Shown in pieces: positions 36,240 through 50,189 of a stretch of 64,000 nt of DNA (position 1 is its first letter; the number at the start of each line of letters is the position of its first letter). The DNA is from Cercospora beticola (taxonomy: Eukaryota; Ascomycota; Dothideomycetes; Mycosphaerellales; Mycosphaerellaceae): positions 2,480,001 to 2,544,000 of the forward strand of contig NC_088936.1 of the NCBI RefSeq assembly GCF_033473495.1. Direction: 5' to 3'. The notes below the pieces were generated by a model. That model saw only the letters and a program-made list of their open reading frames with translations, was not told the DNA's origin and made no database searches. Position numbers and translations under genes: made by a program.

Positions 36240-39200
36240 ATTTAAGACATATTAAATATTCTCCCTTTTAACTAATACCTTAATAATGTTCGCCGCCGTA
36301 GTATAACTCCTAGTATAGCACGACCGAGTAAAGACAAACTCGGAGAATTAGGCCCTCTGCCTTCGCTAGTATTATAGATAGGTACGTAGTACGAGCGTTA
36401 TATACTCCGAATAATACTAATTATAAAAGTAGGCTAGAGATAGGTCCTCTACGTTACTCTAGTCTATAGGACTCCGGGACTTAAAACTATAATAGTATGT
36501 CCTTAACTAGGTCTATAGTACGAAAATAAATATTATTACTTTTCTATCTCGTTATACTTCCTTACTTTACTCTCTTATTTATAAATTATATACCTTGCGT
36601 AGGAGACTAAATAAGGGTTTCTTATTAGTATATCTACTCGTACGAGTATCTATATACGCTAGAGATAGAGCAAAGGGCCTCCTATCGACCTCTAGCTTTT
36701 AATTATCTATCCTCTATTACTTAGGTTCTTAACTCCGGACTCGACGTAAGCTACGACCGATAATAACCTTACTAGCGCTACTACGATAGCGAGGTCGTAT
36801 CGAGAATATTTCGTACTACTACCTACTTATTTATCTCCTATCTTACTCTATAGTATCTAGCGTTAATAGCGTACGATATATACTAAGAGTTTATAAGTAG
36901 TAGTAGTATTACGGGTTAGCGTACTCTTCGGGTTATAACTATAAGTCGTAGTCCTATAGAATGTCCCGAGTATTATATCTCGTAGTAGTCTACCGCGTAT
37001 TAATATATATAATAGCGTATCTATCTAACTATAAGATACTAGGAGCGAGCCGGCTATAGAGCTATATATATAACTCGTTAGTCTACTTCTATAAACTATA
37101 GTCTATATTCGGCCTAGAGAAAGTCGGTAAACTATATAACGAGCTAGGAAGAAAGACTAACTTACTAGCGGATAGAGGTAATATTAAAAAAAATATACGT
37201 AATCGAGTATAGTATTATAAGCTATATAATACGGTTTATAGTTCGAAGAGTATTAGTAGTTAGACTACGCGAGAGCGAGTCTCCTTAAAGTAATAGCTAT
37301 ATAGTTTTCTTCCTTAGCGAGAAAACCGCCTCTATATATAGGACGAGCGTAATAAGTTTAATAATAAAAATCTAGATATAATAATACTATAAGCGCTCGG
37401 CCTCGAAGTTCGCCGAAACCTAATACTACGAACCGGTAGCTATAAAGTATTAATCCCGTCCGTAGATCTAAATCTCGATCGTAGTAAGGAAGTATAACTA
37501 GATCTAGACCTCTAAGATTATTATTATAAACGTTCTATCGCTTAGCCGCTTGCCGTATACGGTAGTAACGTATATATATATAGCGATAAAAAGTATAAAG
37601 AAGCTACTACTTATGTCCCTAGAATATAGTAACTATGCTTATATAAAGCAAAGTATCGAAGATACTAAGATACTACCGATACGGTACTAGTACTAGCTTA
37701 TTAAAAACGTACTACTCTACTAAAGATCTACTAGTAAGAGATTAAGAGCGAGGACGATATATCGATTATAGCCTAGCTAGGTCTAGTAATAGCCTCTCTA
37801 TCTAACTATATAGAGGAGAATAACTATTATTACGTATATATAGCTACTAACTAAGAGTATTACGAGACAAGCGATTGCGATAATACTATCTCGGTAACTA
37901 GAGGTAAGTATCGGCCTACTATAAGGTAGCGGGAAGTATTCTTATCTATTAATAGTAATTAGTAGGTTATAAGAAGCGATGTCTATATTACTATAGGTTC
38001 TATTAAGAAAGGTTATAGATATATTAATCTATATATCGCTATAGTAGAGCTAAGTTTTGTTAATTATATAAGGACTAGCGCAAAACGGGGAAGATTACGC
38101 GTTATCGTAATATCTTATAAAACTAGGAAGTACTATAGTAAGAATAGATCTAAGTTTGTTTTAGTTAGGCTATAACCTTTTGCTAGAGTTACCTCTAGGA
38201 TAAAAGGCTTAATCGGGTAAAGCTTCGGTCTAGTTTTAGTCGTAGTTATAGGTAAGACGTATTAAGAAGCCGTCCGTATAGTACCTAAAATGTTTACTAG
38301 TTCGGTAGAATAACTAGAATATATTACCTACTCTTAAGGTATACGTAAACTAGATCGGTCTCGGCTGCTCTTCCTACTTTCTAGAGAATATAGCTTCTAC
38401 TATTACTCCTTAGGGCGTATATCGTATATAAAGCTAACTATACGTCTAGCTACTCTCTAGGAAAAGAGACGGCTAGTAGAGAGAGACTTTAGCGTTTTCG
38501 TATATAATTAGATAACTTATAAATATTAGTTTAAAATAGACTATATATAACGACTATAACTTATAGGTATACTTATAGTTAATTATACGTATTTATATTA
38601 GCCTTACGAAGCGCGTATAGAGGTTTAGGAGTATCGAGTAATCTAGAATAAGTTATAGGTTATATCGAGAGTCGACTACTAACTTACTACTACCCGCTAT
38701 ATTATCTAATCGGACCGCTTAAACTAATAACTATACTACTACTATTAAGCTCTATTATTATATAGAGGCTCTCTTAACGACGTTTAGACTTAATTCTCTA
38801 AGTACCGGCTTCTTTTATCCCGTATCTAGCGTATACTATTATAGTTATTCTATTTATAATTCGTAGATCTAGAAGCGCGTCTAGATATTCTAGACGCTAA
38901 TATAGACTTAGAGATATTCTACGTAGTCGCTTTTACCCGAATCGAGGTTTGCTTACCTACTTTTAGGCCTATAATAGTATTCTATAATACCGATTCGGGA
39001 GGCGCGTATATCTTACGTATTATCGCGGTTATTATAAAGAAAAAACTAGATAGAAGTAAAGAGAGCAGATATTAGTATTCTAAGAACCGAGTATCCTAGT
39101 AAGCTAGGATTTACGTTAGGTTAGACCGGATAAGGCCTATAGTAGTAAGTAGGTAAGAGATTAGATCGGAGTCGATAAGGACTAGTATAAAACGCTCCGA

Positions 39201-41129
39201 GTTAAATCGAGACGACTATATTCGGAGATAGTATATATTCGCTATATATTACTTCTAATCTTATCCTACGTAGAGCTATATTTAAGATAGCATAATAATA
39301 TCCTTCTATAGCTAAGTAACTTTAGGTATAATCTAGTCTATACGTTATCCGAAGCTATAAGAATACGCCCGAGACTCGTAATTATAGAGGATCGACTATA
39401 GTATTCTCTAATTCGTTTAACTAGCTCGGAGAAGATAGGAAAGACTAGACATTTTTACTATCTTTACTAGTTTAGACGCGCCTAGACTCTAGGACTAGAG
39501 TCGACGGAGATCTTACTACTCCGCCGGCGCTTATAAAGAGAGCTATCGAGTCTATATATAGTTAGATTAAATATTACTAACTAACCTCTATATACGTTAT
39601 ACTTTATTAGAATATTATTAATAAGCGTAATTTGCTTTATTAGAAGAATACTATTACTAGTACTTTATCTTATTAGTAGAGTACTAATAGCTATACTTTC
39701 CTTTAGTAGACCTTATCGAGCCTTATATTTAAAAACGAATACTACTAGTTAGGCCTTATTTTATATAGATACTATCTTAATTTATATTTAATAACGTTCT
39801 CGGCGGAGAACAAATATAGATAGTCGTAAGAGAACGATTATCGATAATAAAAGCCGCTAATTATATTAGTATCGGCTATTTCTTAAGGCCGAGCTTATAG
39901 TACTCGAATTAGCTTTATCTACGATTAAACTAAGCCTTATTACTATAGCTATAAATAAAGGGAAAGGTCTATACCTACGTCTAGAAAGTACTCCGAGTCG
40001 ATATAATTCGTAGAATTTACCTATATTAACTTCTTAGATACGAAAGAATCGCAGATTTTATATAGTATATAGTACGAAAATATAGCGAGCTCTACGAAGG
40101 CTTCTATAGAAATATATAGTCGACTCGTACTACTTAAGATCCGTAACGCTTACTCGTTAGTATTATTATAGTTGCCGAGTTCTATAGACTCTTAGCTATC
40201 TATAGTAATAAAGAAGGAGACGTACTATTCGCGTTATTAAGGAATAACGACTTCTACGCTCTTAGAAGTAAATATATATAACGAATTTAGTTCGGCTTTA
40301 TATACTCGAGTAGTAAGCGTATTAGATCGTAACGTTAGTAGCCTTAAGAGCTCTACTATTCCTATCCTATATCTAATATCTACGTAATAGTATTATAAAC
40401 TCTCGTAGTATAGTTTTAGAGATATATTAGATTAGTAAGATTTATATTAAGGTATATTAAGTAAGAATAGCTAATAGGCTAATCCTCTATATAATACTAT
40501 AGATACTTTCGATAAAAATGTCTCTTAAGCCTATTACGATTACGGACTATTTTTATATATTCGTTAACGTAGAGGTCTGCCTTACCGATATAGAATATAT
40601 ATTATATTAGAGTATATATAATAGGAAACGGATCTTACGGCGCTTTAGTTTCGCCTTTAAGTTCGATACTCGTATTACTATCGTACTTACTAATACGCGC
40701 TGCCTTTATATAATACGTCGTCCGTATAGTAGGTTGCTAGTATCTACTTAGCGCTAACGCTATATTTATAGCGTCTACCTATAGTCTACGTTCTTCGATA
40801 GAGTCTAATATCGTAATTATAAAGAAGACCTAGTAACGCGATTCCGCTCTTCGTTTAAAACGATAATCTAGCTAAACTTTCGGTAGCGTCTCTTTATCGC
40901 GCTTAATAGTAAAGCCCTCGAGCTAGCCTATAATATCTATAACGGATCGATCCTCGCGATAACTTTATAAGACCGCGGCTATTATAATCTTATATATAGC
41001 TTTCCTTTTGTTCTACTACTATCGGTCTACTCTCTAGTACGCCTTATAGAGCTCTATACCTCGTACTTTAAAAGATGTCCTATACTTAGTATAGATCTTC
41101 TAGACCGAGCTCTTTTGTATCCTGCTTAG
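36240..41129. other. RIP-degraded DNA, content not recognised
   Basis: The plus strand shows long stretches in one frame broken only by TAG/TAA, e.g. around 38870-39010 (VAFTRIEVCLPTFRPI) and 40520-41090 (ELAYNIYNGSILAITL). Each was probably a gene or element ORF, but no family could be named. No LTR pairs or tails were found. Confidence 0.45.
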
Positions 41130-41650
41130 CAGCTTTACTTCCGGATAACGTGTAATCTATGCTACTTAGGTCTCTATTAATGCGCGGGGTCGGTGCGGAT
41201 CGATAGTACGACGTATGCCGCTCGCAGCTCTTATTACCTCGGTCTTAGGCACGAGGCCCCGGTGCATCGTATGCGTGCCTAGCGTGTCCTAACGAGACGG
41301 GTAATTGTGCTGAAATACTGCGTCGCCGGCGTGATTATACACAATCTGCCGTCTCATGCGATTATGTATTGCAGTAGGCGTGTGCGCGACTTAGGCGTAG
41401 TTGCGAGGTAGCCGGACTCGACTGGCTAAGGTCGCATCGGAGGGCCTAGGCAGCTCCGCGATGTCTGTATAGCGTATACAGATCGATAGTAGGAGGATGC
41501 AGATTAAGGGCCAGTCGCGATTAAGCTACAGCAGGTAACCTGCTCGTCGTTGTTATATACGCAGCACGAGTAAAGAGGCCGATGCAGGGCGCAAGCGGCG
41601 GTAATAATGTTGTTCCCGGACTGCCGGCGTCGGCTCTGTTACGCTTCGAG
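41130..41650. other. Partly spared patch inside the RIP block
   Basis: About 500 bases with higher GC and many surviving CA/TG (for example gatgcagattaagggccag, tgctgaaatactgcg). No open frame or known motif. Possibly single-copy DNA between two RIP targets. Confidence 0.55.
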
Positions 41651-41769
41651 ATGCAAGCTATAACCTCTTCCCCTCCGCTATCTCTTACTTCGCCGACGCG
41701 CAGCTTTCGCTAATACCTACGCGTCTAGAAGCCGGAGCTTATATAGAATCGCAGCGACTCGTATACTAA
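41611..41769 (+). pseudogene. RIP-damaged relative of the 31374-31901 fragment
   Basis: The frame from 41611 to TAA at 41767 reads VGSVTLRDAS, AISYFADAQLSLIPTR, LEAGAYIESQRLVY. It aligns without gaps to residues of the island fragment over about 45 positions. It stands at the left edge of renewed RIP damage. The rest of the relative is not detectable. Confidence 0.5.
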
Positions 41770-44579
41770 ATCTCCGCGCCCTTTAGTACGGCGTCGCTAA
41801 ATAAATCTAGCTAATAGTAGTATAAGTAGCTACGAGTGCTAATAGTCTAGTAATTTACTACTACGCTAGTTAAAATACGGCCGCGACACTTAAGTAATAT
41901 CTTAGATAGAATATTAATCGATCGAGAAGACTAGAATTTGTTTCTCTATAGTTAAATAACTACTAGTTATATACTAAGTCTTCTTCGATTATCCTTCCTC
42001 TATACTACTAGAACCTATTAGACGAGATAAGCTAGGGTAAGTACGGCTTAGTATAATACCTACTACTCTTATATTTCTAGGTCTAATATATAAACTATAG
42101 TTCTTAAGTAAACGCTATTACGACTCTATATTAAATACTAGTAATAAGTAGAAGATTAACTAGAACGTTAGCTACGCCTATTCTTCGTTATACTAGCGCG
42201 TAAAAGCATAACTAAGCGACTAGTTGCTTCGCTGCCTACTTCTCGCGCGTAGCCTACTACTTCGATTCTATAATTTCGGTCTAACGAAGATACTTAGGAA
42301 GATCTATAATTACTATATAAAATTTTAGTATCTAAGATACGTATATTCCTTTAGAGGAAAGGAATATAAGGTACTAGCTTATTATAGTACTCTACTAGTC
42401 TAGGGAACCCTTTATCGAGAGATTAGATATCTCTTTATTAAATAACTTTTATAGTCTCGAATACTCTCTATATTGCTCTACTATTTTCGCTCTAGGCCTA
42501 CTATAAATCTTATAAGTCGTAGTTTAGGACTATATAGGTCGTTTAATTATATTATCTCGTATACGGAGGTAACTACGTAACTGCTTACTAAATAAATTAC
42601 TACTCGCTATATCTAGGCGCTAGGCAATACTCTTATAGCGTAGCTACGAGTACTTAGTTAATCCCTATATAGTTATAACCTATAATATATAGCTATACCT
42701 AGATATAGGGGTCTAGCGAATAGTTAATAGTTAATAGGACCTACTTTGCTATATTAAAGTATAACTAGCAAGCGGTTCTATTACCTCTGCTTATAGTCCG
42801 CTTTTATAGCAAAGTATATATCCGTAATATATACGTTTTCCTGCGTATTTTATACTCTAAAATAATATTCTATAGATATAGGTATATACTTAATTCGAGT
42901 AGAATATAATTCGATTCTCTTTAAGAACCTATTAGTATACGATATATCGGATATTATTAAGAGCCTACGATATATTAGCTAGGAGCCTATTAGTAGTAGT
43001 CTATTACGACTATAGTATTATAGAGTGCCTAAGCTTAGTCGTCCTACCTAGGCTACTAGTATTAGGAGTATTTAGCCTATAGCTTTAACTTATCGGGACT
43101 AAGTAGAGTGTCTATTATCGCTTATAGAGTCTATAAATCGCTATATATACGCAAATCTAATACCGCTTAATATAATTAAGGATACTATAGGTAACGTCTA
43201 GTTTCGTACTCTCCGTCGCCTTATTTATAGCTTATTTGCCTCCTCCTACTACTTCTAGTTACGTTATTCCGGAGCAAGGTTCTCTATAGCTAGTTAGTAT
43301 TAGTATATCGGGTAGCCCGTATCTAACTTCGTACTTACGTCTTCGTTATATCTATAGATAGTTTCTCGGTTCCTGCCTATTATTCTCGATTATAATTTAT
43401 AGTAGGTATCTCGCTCTCTAATCTCTATATCTAGCTAATTCGCCTATAACTCTACTCTGCTCGTCTAGAAGGAGTATATTTCGGATATAAAGGAGAATCG
43501 TTTAGAATAAGTAATCCTAGAGCAAAATAAGTACTAGCTAGACTCTCCTATATTATATAGAAGTACTTTAGAGCTCGCGGACTACCTTCTATTAAATAAT
43601 AGGGAAGATACTACCTTTCTTATATAGACTACTATATACGAGGATATAGGTATTCTTGCGTAGGCTCGTATAAGCTACGTATACCTAAATAAATATATAT
43701 ATATATATATAGGTAGAGAGGAGAGATAGTAGAATACGTTATCCTCTATTACTCGAACTAGACGTTAGAGAAATAGGAGTTAAAAGAAGTAGCTAGCGGT
43801 AGATAGGGAAACGTATTATACCTTCTAGGAAGTAAGAGTCGAAGAGACCTAAAGACTAGGTAGTACGTAAACGGAAGCTAGAGGCGACCGAACGGTCCTA
43901 AGATATCTTTTTTAATTTAGGTTTATATCCTTCTCCTACTAGTTTCCGATATCTCTATTCGTCTATCTCTTTATATAATAGCTAATTATACTAGCTAGAA
44001 TAGAATAGAGATCTAAGATCGCCGAGGAGTAATAAGACTTTATAAAAGCTTCGAGTCGTCGGATACCTACTACGAGCTTTGCGCTATCTCTAGAGGTCCC
44101 GGCAATAACGTCTTACCTACGAAGTAAGTAAGAAATAGAACGAAAATTGCTATACCGGACTCTCTATTATTCGCCTCTTACGCCTTAGTCTCGATATTTT
44201 AGAAACTAAAGAGAGGCTATAAGTATAGAGTATTGCTCGGTAAAATGCGATATAACGAAGCTAGTACTACGACGTAAGAGAGTAAATAGTCCGTACTAGA
44301 GTAAAATTATCTCTAATTAGTAGGAAGACAAATTTTTAGCTATAGGACTAGTTATACTTATAGATATCGGCTTTTAGTCCTATACTTAGTTCCTTATACG
44401 CTATTCGCGCCTAGTCTAGATACTTAATAACTTAAGTACTATATACGTAATTAATTATAGGAGGAACCTAGATCTCTTATTATTATATAGTTATTAAGAT
44501 TAGATATAATAGGTATTCTATACTCTTAGAAGGCTACTAGAGGCGGAGCCTAGCTCTTCCCTATAATCTTTCTTTCGGC
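41770..44579. other. RIP-degraded DNA, content not recognised
   Basis: No domain recognised on either strand. Contains an AT microsatellite near 43690 and a GC-normal but frameless stretch near 43800-44300. Confidence 0.4.
43689..43712. repeat. (AT)n microsatellite
   Basis: A run of alternating A and T (aaatatatatatatatatat...). A similar shorter run lies at about 583-601. Of no special meaning in AT-rich RIP DNA. Confidence 0.8.
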
Positions 44580-46187
44580 CCGAGCTAGTTTACCGGTCGC
44601 TTGCGCTTTCGGTTTAGAGAAAGCTCTAGTAGTACCGATCGTTATATAATTTTACTCTATTTAAAGTCGATAATTATAAGCTGCCCCGTCTTGTTATTAT
44701 ATACTATATTCCTAGGCTCTATATTCTAGTATAGTACTTATAGGACTTCGATAGCTTCGTACGCCCGCCTAATTTATTTATTATATAATAGCTAGATCGA
44801 TACGAACTATTCGTCCTAAACTATAAGCTATACGAGAGAGGTTCCTATCTAGCTTAGGAGTAGGATATGTTTTAGCTCGACTCTATCGTAGTAGTAGAGC
44901 ATTTTAAGCTCTATAGTACTATAGTATACTAGTACGTATCGTCCCTATAGTCTCTATAGTCGATTATATACGACTGCCTTATACTAGAGGTAGGTCTTAT
45001 TATAATAACCTATTGCTTTAGCTACTAAGGTATAGCCTTCTATATTTAGACGAACTTTTAGTAATACCTCTCGGGAGCCGTATACGAATAGAGAGCAATA
45101 ATTTATAGTACTTCTACGATTAGTAGTAAGCTAGTAACGGACGTATCGAAGGAATATATCCTTTAATATATACTTAGTACTATATTTAAGATATTCGCGA
45201 GTATTAGAATAAGATTAGTCGATCGTAAGCTCTTAGTAGATACTAAGGAGATATCGGTAAGAATAATACTCTCGATCCTAGATACGAGTATAATTCCGGC
45301 CTTATAAAGGTCCTCTCTATTATCTACAGGTTCCTATATGCCTTATTACTACGTTCTATAACGTCCGCGAACGTATTTATACTCCGGGACTAGAGCTTAT
45401 AGAGCGTTCGGTATCTTCGCTCTTAGAGTTATCGCTTCTAGACGTCGAATAGGTTACCTATTCGCTATATTAACTATAGAGACAAATAGGTAAGCGCCGT
45501 ATACTTTTGCGCTACTCGTAGGTTCGATATTTAGAAGCTTCTCTAGATTTACGCTCTATCTCGGAGATCGTCGTAAGAATATCGACAAATTCGACCTTCT
45601 ATCTTCTTAGCCTAGCTTTCGCGTCCTCGATCTATACTTAACTAGGTAGCTCTTCCGATAGCGCTTACTAGATAAACGCGAATACCTAGAAGATAGCTAT
45701 TCTTTTTAGGCGACTCTCCGCGTCTATCTTATAGTCTTTCTTTAGTATATTAATACTAAAGTAAATAGTAGTAGAGTTATCCGAGATATATAGGAAAATA
45801 TATACCTCTCCTATATAGATATATCTATACTATATATATTTATCGAATATATAAGAAAATAACTATATAATTACTATAGCTAGAAGGCGCCTATAGAGAA
45901 GAACGAAGCCGTTCTTATCTTAGCCGATTACGTCCTACTTAGGTTAGATTTCGGACTAGAGTCCTATATAGATCTCTTCGATTATAAGCTTATACGGCGC
46001 TTTATATTCGATTATAATTAATAGCTAAATACTTCCGTCCTCTCGCTATAGTATATAGAATTAGTCCGCTTATATATTTCTTAGTTACTAGTTACTCTTA
46101 CTCCGGATTACTAGTCCCTCTATCGTATTACTTAGTATAGACATTTCTACTCTTCGAAAGCTCGCTAGGTTCTCGAACGATACCTAG
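44580..46187 (-). pseudogene. Fungal kinase-like gene, copy B, RIP-degraded
   Basis: Minus strand, same family as 22740-24360. It has the N-terminal block with GEVYIFLYISDN (about 45795-45850) and the catalytic-loop block PRNIVYNNKTGQLIIIDFK (about 44655-44715). The two copies align along most of their length (compare 23050-23320 with 44870-45140) but each has its own set of RIP changes. At 46187 the frame is cut off by miniature LTR element 2 and does not resume beyond it. It cannot be functional. Confidence 0.72.
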
Positions 46188-46234
46188 TATAAGAGTCTAG
46201 CTATATATTCGCCTAAGATTCGGTTTCCTATAGC

Positions 46235-46304
46235 GAAACGCGAATCGTTTCCTTTTAGGCAGGTAGCTTATATAGCTACGCCGTTATAATTCGATTCGCG
46301 TTTC
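46235..46304 (+). repeat. 13-bp inverted repeat spanning LTR and core of miniature element 2
   Basis: gaaacgcgaatcg at 46235-46247 and its exact complement cgattcgcgtttc at 46292-46304 could fold a stem with a 44-base loop. The first arm is inside the LTR; the second lies just beyond it, where a primer-binding site would be. Confidence 0.7.
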
Positions 46305-46311
46305 CTACTTT

Positions 46312-46352
46312 CGGCCTAGCAACCCGAAGGTCCCGCGTTCGAGCTGCGGTTC
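46312..46352 (+). other. tRNA-like B-box segment in miniature element 2
   Basis: ggcctagcaacccgaaggtc (A-box-like start) followed by gcgttcgagctgc, which fits the GTTCGANNC core of a pol III B box. Spacing is again too short for a complete tRNA. Confidence 0.4.
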
Positions 46353-46402
46353 GGACGCTATAACGCGATACGATTTCGCAGAGTCGCCTTCTTCTAGGCG
46401 TA

Positions 46403-46615
46403 TTACGGCTACGTATCGCCTACGGGGATACGGTATAGCAGATTGCGACAGTATGTCGCGTTGCGACGGTTCGTCGCGTTACGGCTGCGTGTCGCCTACG
46501 GGGACACAGTGCAGCAGATTGCGATAGTATATCGCGTTGCGACGGTTCGTCGCGTTACGGCTGCGTGTCGCCTACGGGGACACGATGCAGCAGATTGCGA
46601 CAGTTCGTCGCGTTC
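46403..46615 (+). repeat. 76-bp GC-rich tandem repeat, about 2.8 units
   Basis: Units start ttacggct at 46403, 46479 and 46555. Units 1 and 2 are 76 bp; unit 3 has lost about 20 bp. CA/TG survive here (gcagcagattgcgac). Unit 1 shows CA/TG-to-TA changes relative to unit 2. Open frames across this stretch are repeat artefacts. Confidence 0.85.
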
Positions 46616-49600
46616 CGGCTTAGGCCGATGCCCGAAAATGTTTCGGAAGTCGTTATAGAGTACGACGAGCGCCTATATCGCACTCGTGTCGCGGCAGGTT
46701 GCGTTAAGAGCTCTTTTACTTCGGCGATTCTCAGTACTTTAGTACGGCTCGGGACGAGCCTATCGGAGGAGGGAGATAGTTATAAGAGTCTAGCTATATA
46801 TTCGCCTAAGATTCGGTTTCCTATAGCGAAACGCGAATCGTTTCCTTTTAGGTAGGTAGCTTATATTAAAATTAAAGTTCGCTACTATAGCGCGCGGAAC
46901 TATAATAGAGAGCGGGAGCTAGCTTCTTCCTATACTATATCCGTAGCCCGACGACGACCTACGCTCGTAACCTACTACTAGTATAGATAAGTACGTAATA
47001 GCTATTTCTAATATTAATAAAATTTATATAGCTCTAGGTATACTAGACGGTTTAGACGTACTTCTCTCTCTTCTTCTCTATAAAGTCCTATCCGAAGTAA
47101 AAGCTATATTTACGATCCTCTAGTAATAAACCTACGAACCGCTAGACCTCTAATAGGTCCTAAACGAGGTTCGTATAGTAAAATATATAATTTAGAACCT
47201 ACCGACACTCTCTTAATCTCCTCCTACCCGCCTAATATAGGCGCAAACGGTAGTAATAGGAAGCACTACGCCTCTAGTAGCTACTTACTACTAGCTATAC
47301 TAGATATAGACTATAGAAATTACTATCCGGCTAGAAGATATTAAAGATAGAGAAGAGGTATAGAAGCTATCTATCGAAGCGATCGTATAGAAAGTATAAT
47401 AGATATACCTATCTTATAGAGAAATTATAGTAGCCCGAAAGCTCCCGAGTAGAGATATCCGACTCTTTCTTATAGGAGAAAACGTAAAGTATACGATCCT
47501 CTAAATAGCCGAATAGGAAAAGAGCCTAGAAAAATCTAGTAAAAGAGTAGAGAAATATTACTAAGTTATAGTCTATTATATCTCCCGCGTAGCTATTAAG
47601 ACGGAAGCTCTAGATATACTCCGAGTAATCGAAGAGCAGAACTAGGCTCTATACTCTAGAATTAAGATCTCTAAAGCTAAATAGATTCGCTAGATATACC
47701 TAGTAGGAAAGGTATATTCCTTTCTCTTACTTATACTCTCTATAGTATAGAGTATAGACTATATTATCTAGAAGGGCCTCGTAATCGGTTACTCGCTCTA
47801 CCTAGCCGAATACTATAGCTTAGAATACTAGATTATATAGTACTTTAAATATTACTAGTATAGATATATCGTACTAAGCTACTACTAGGCCGAGATATAT
47901 AGATACTACGCAGAACTATACCTAATAGAGGAATATACTAACTAAGACCGTCTCTATTATACTAACTATAAGAGGTTATATCCGGTATAGGATAGAGAAT
48001 ATATAGTCCGGAGCTAGGCGAAAGTACGCGCGCGATAGCTCCGATAGACGAGCCTCTAGTATTACTATATACTAGAGTAGGCGCTAGGCTTAAGCCGGGC
48101 CGATAGTAACTAGCAAATAGTCGAAAACCGGAAACGAAAATATACTAGGCTAGAGTATCTACTAGTAGCCCGTAGGCTAGGTACTACTAGCTAGAGTCGA
48201 CGACTATCGACTATAATACCTATATAGTCCTAAATAGAGCTAATAGAAATTAATACCTAGAGCTAAGGAGACGATTAATATCGTATAGTATAACGTCTAT
48301 AAAAGTAAGGACTAGGTTATACGGGCGCTAAATATAGTACTCCGACTAGACTACTACTATATAATTACGATCTAGAAACTATAGAGAAATCTATAAAGAT
48401 ATACGACGATATGCCTAGCGAATTACGAACTCGCCTACCTCTCGAATACTAAGACTCGCGCCTGCTTCTATATAAGTAAGTACCTCGACGCGCTATAATA
48501 GAAAATTACGGAGCGTAGTCCGGATCTTATTATACTTAGTATTTAACTAAAGGACTAGAAGCTCTATATTTATAACTACTATAGCTAGCCTCTATAGTCG
48601 TTAACGAGTTAAAGCCGAGAGGTCCTAGATCTGCTCCTAGTAGCTCTAGTAGAACTAGGCGAATATCTCTTAGTAGGAGACTTTAACCTCTACTATCTAT
48701 ACTAGGGAGGAAATATAGTCCTTACCTAGTATACTCTCGCCGATATACTTATCGATATTATAGAATAGGTATAACTCTAGCTTACCCTTCTGCCTAGAAC
48801 TATAACGTAGTAGAGTCGATAGAGCGAGAGTACGCTAGACCTTATATTCGCTATAGAGTAGATTATATAGAGAATTATATAATATTAAGTATATAAGGAG
48901 CTTAACTCGGACTTAGACTATATCCTAATTATTACCTCTATTCTTACTATAGCGACTATACGATAGGAGCCGGTAGTATAGCGATTATAGAAGAAAGTAG
49001 ACTAGATCGCCGTTCGGTACGACCTAATAGAACGACTCGTACTAGTCGATATTTATCTCTAGGAAAGAGAGACGAACGACTAGATCGACGAAAAGGTTAG
49101 AATACTCTAGAAGATAATTAATAATACTATCTAGATAATAGTCTCTCTAGGTAGGCCGTAGTAGTAGATTAAGGCAGAATAGACGTAAGAGTATAGCGAT
49201 AGAGTAGCTAAAGCTAGGAGAGCGAGACGATAGTAGAACGTAAGTAAAGACGAGGACGACCTATAGAACTACTAGAGAGCGAAGAACGCGAAGAAGAAAT
49301 AAATTAGAAAGGATACGAAGATACTATAGCGCGAAACTATAGCAAGACTAATAGTAGAGCCCGAGACTATATAGCAGCTAGCTAAGTAGGCTCGGATATC
49401 GGCGTATACTCCGCCCGTACTACTCTAATTCTCGACGATTATCGACTATAATAGAAGCTAGTATACGTTAAATAAGGCGAAAGTAAGTACACTTATAGAC
49501 TACTTCTTCCTGCCTCCTCTTTCTACTAACCTAAGCGATATTACTAGCTATATATACCTACTAGAGCTCTATATATCGCAGGAAGTAACACCGAGCAATA

Positions 49601-50189
49601 TAGTTATAGTATTAAAACGCCTCCTACCTAATAAAGCGCCTAGCCTAGATAGTATCCCGAATCGATTTCTCTATAAATATAGAGGCATTCTAGCCTAGCT
49701 ACTTATAGCGCTATTCTAGGAATGCCTCTATAGAGCATATTACTTAATACTATTCCGATATATAAATACTATTATCCTATAGAAGCTAGAGAAGCCGACG
49801 TACGATACGTCTAAAGTATACTAACCTATCGTACTACTAAATATACTTAGAAAGGTCCTCGAAAGTATCGTCGTATAGCGAGTTACTATACTAACCGAAA
49901 CCTATAGCCTCCTACTAGATACCTAGATAGATACGTAGTAGAAGCGGTCGATAATAATAGTACTCGAGCTACTCGTAGAATAGGTATAGACTATCTAGAT
50001 AGCGGACTCTAAGCTCGTAGCGATATTATTTAGTCTCGATATCTCGAGCGCGTTCGATAACGTATCCTATAATAGGCTAATCTATAATCTCCGAATCGTA
50101 GGAATCTCCGCCTAGGTTATATAGTACGTCCGCTTATTCCTAAGCGACTATACTACGTATCTTATACTCGGAGAATATCGAAGTATAAT

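Larger units (their letters stand above)
46188..46865 (+). mobile_element. Miniature LTR retroelement (TRIM-like) 2
   Basis: Two 85-bp direct repeats (46188-46272, 46781-46865), starting tataagagtctag and ending gtagcttata, flank a non-coding core. The start tataagag and the purine tract before the 3' repeat (cggaggagggagatagt) mirror element 1 at 17786, so the two belong to one broad type. The flanks (cctag before, ttaaa after) do not match and the kinase frame does not resume, so a rearrangement has removed one side. The core contains a 13-bp inverted repeat, a B-box-like segment and a tandem repeat. Confidence 0.72.

Noticed and set aside
46443..46855. Two overlapping open frames on the plus strand
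   Set aside because: They arise from the 76-bp tandem repeat and the LTR of miniature element 2; the translation is itself repetitive.
46183..46870. Target duplication for miniature element 2
   Set aside because: Flanks cctag and ttaaa do not match; the interrupted kinase frame does not resume on the other side.
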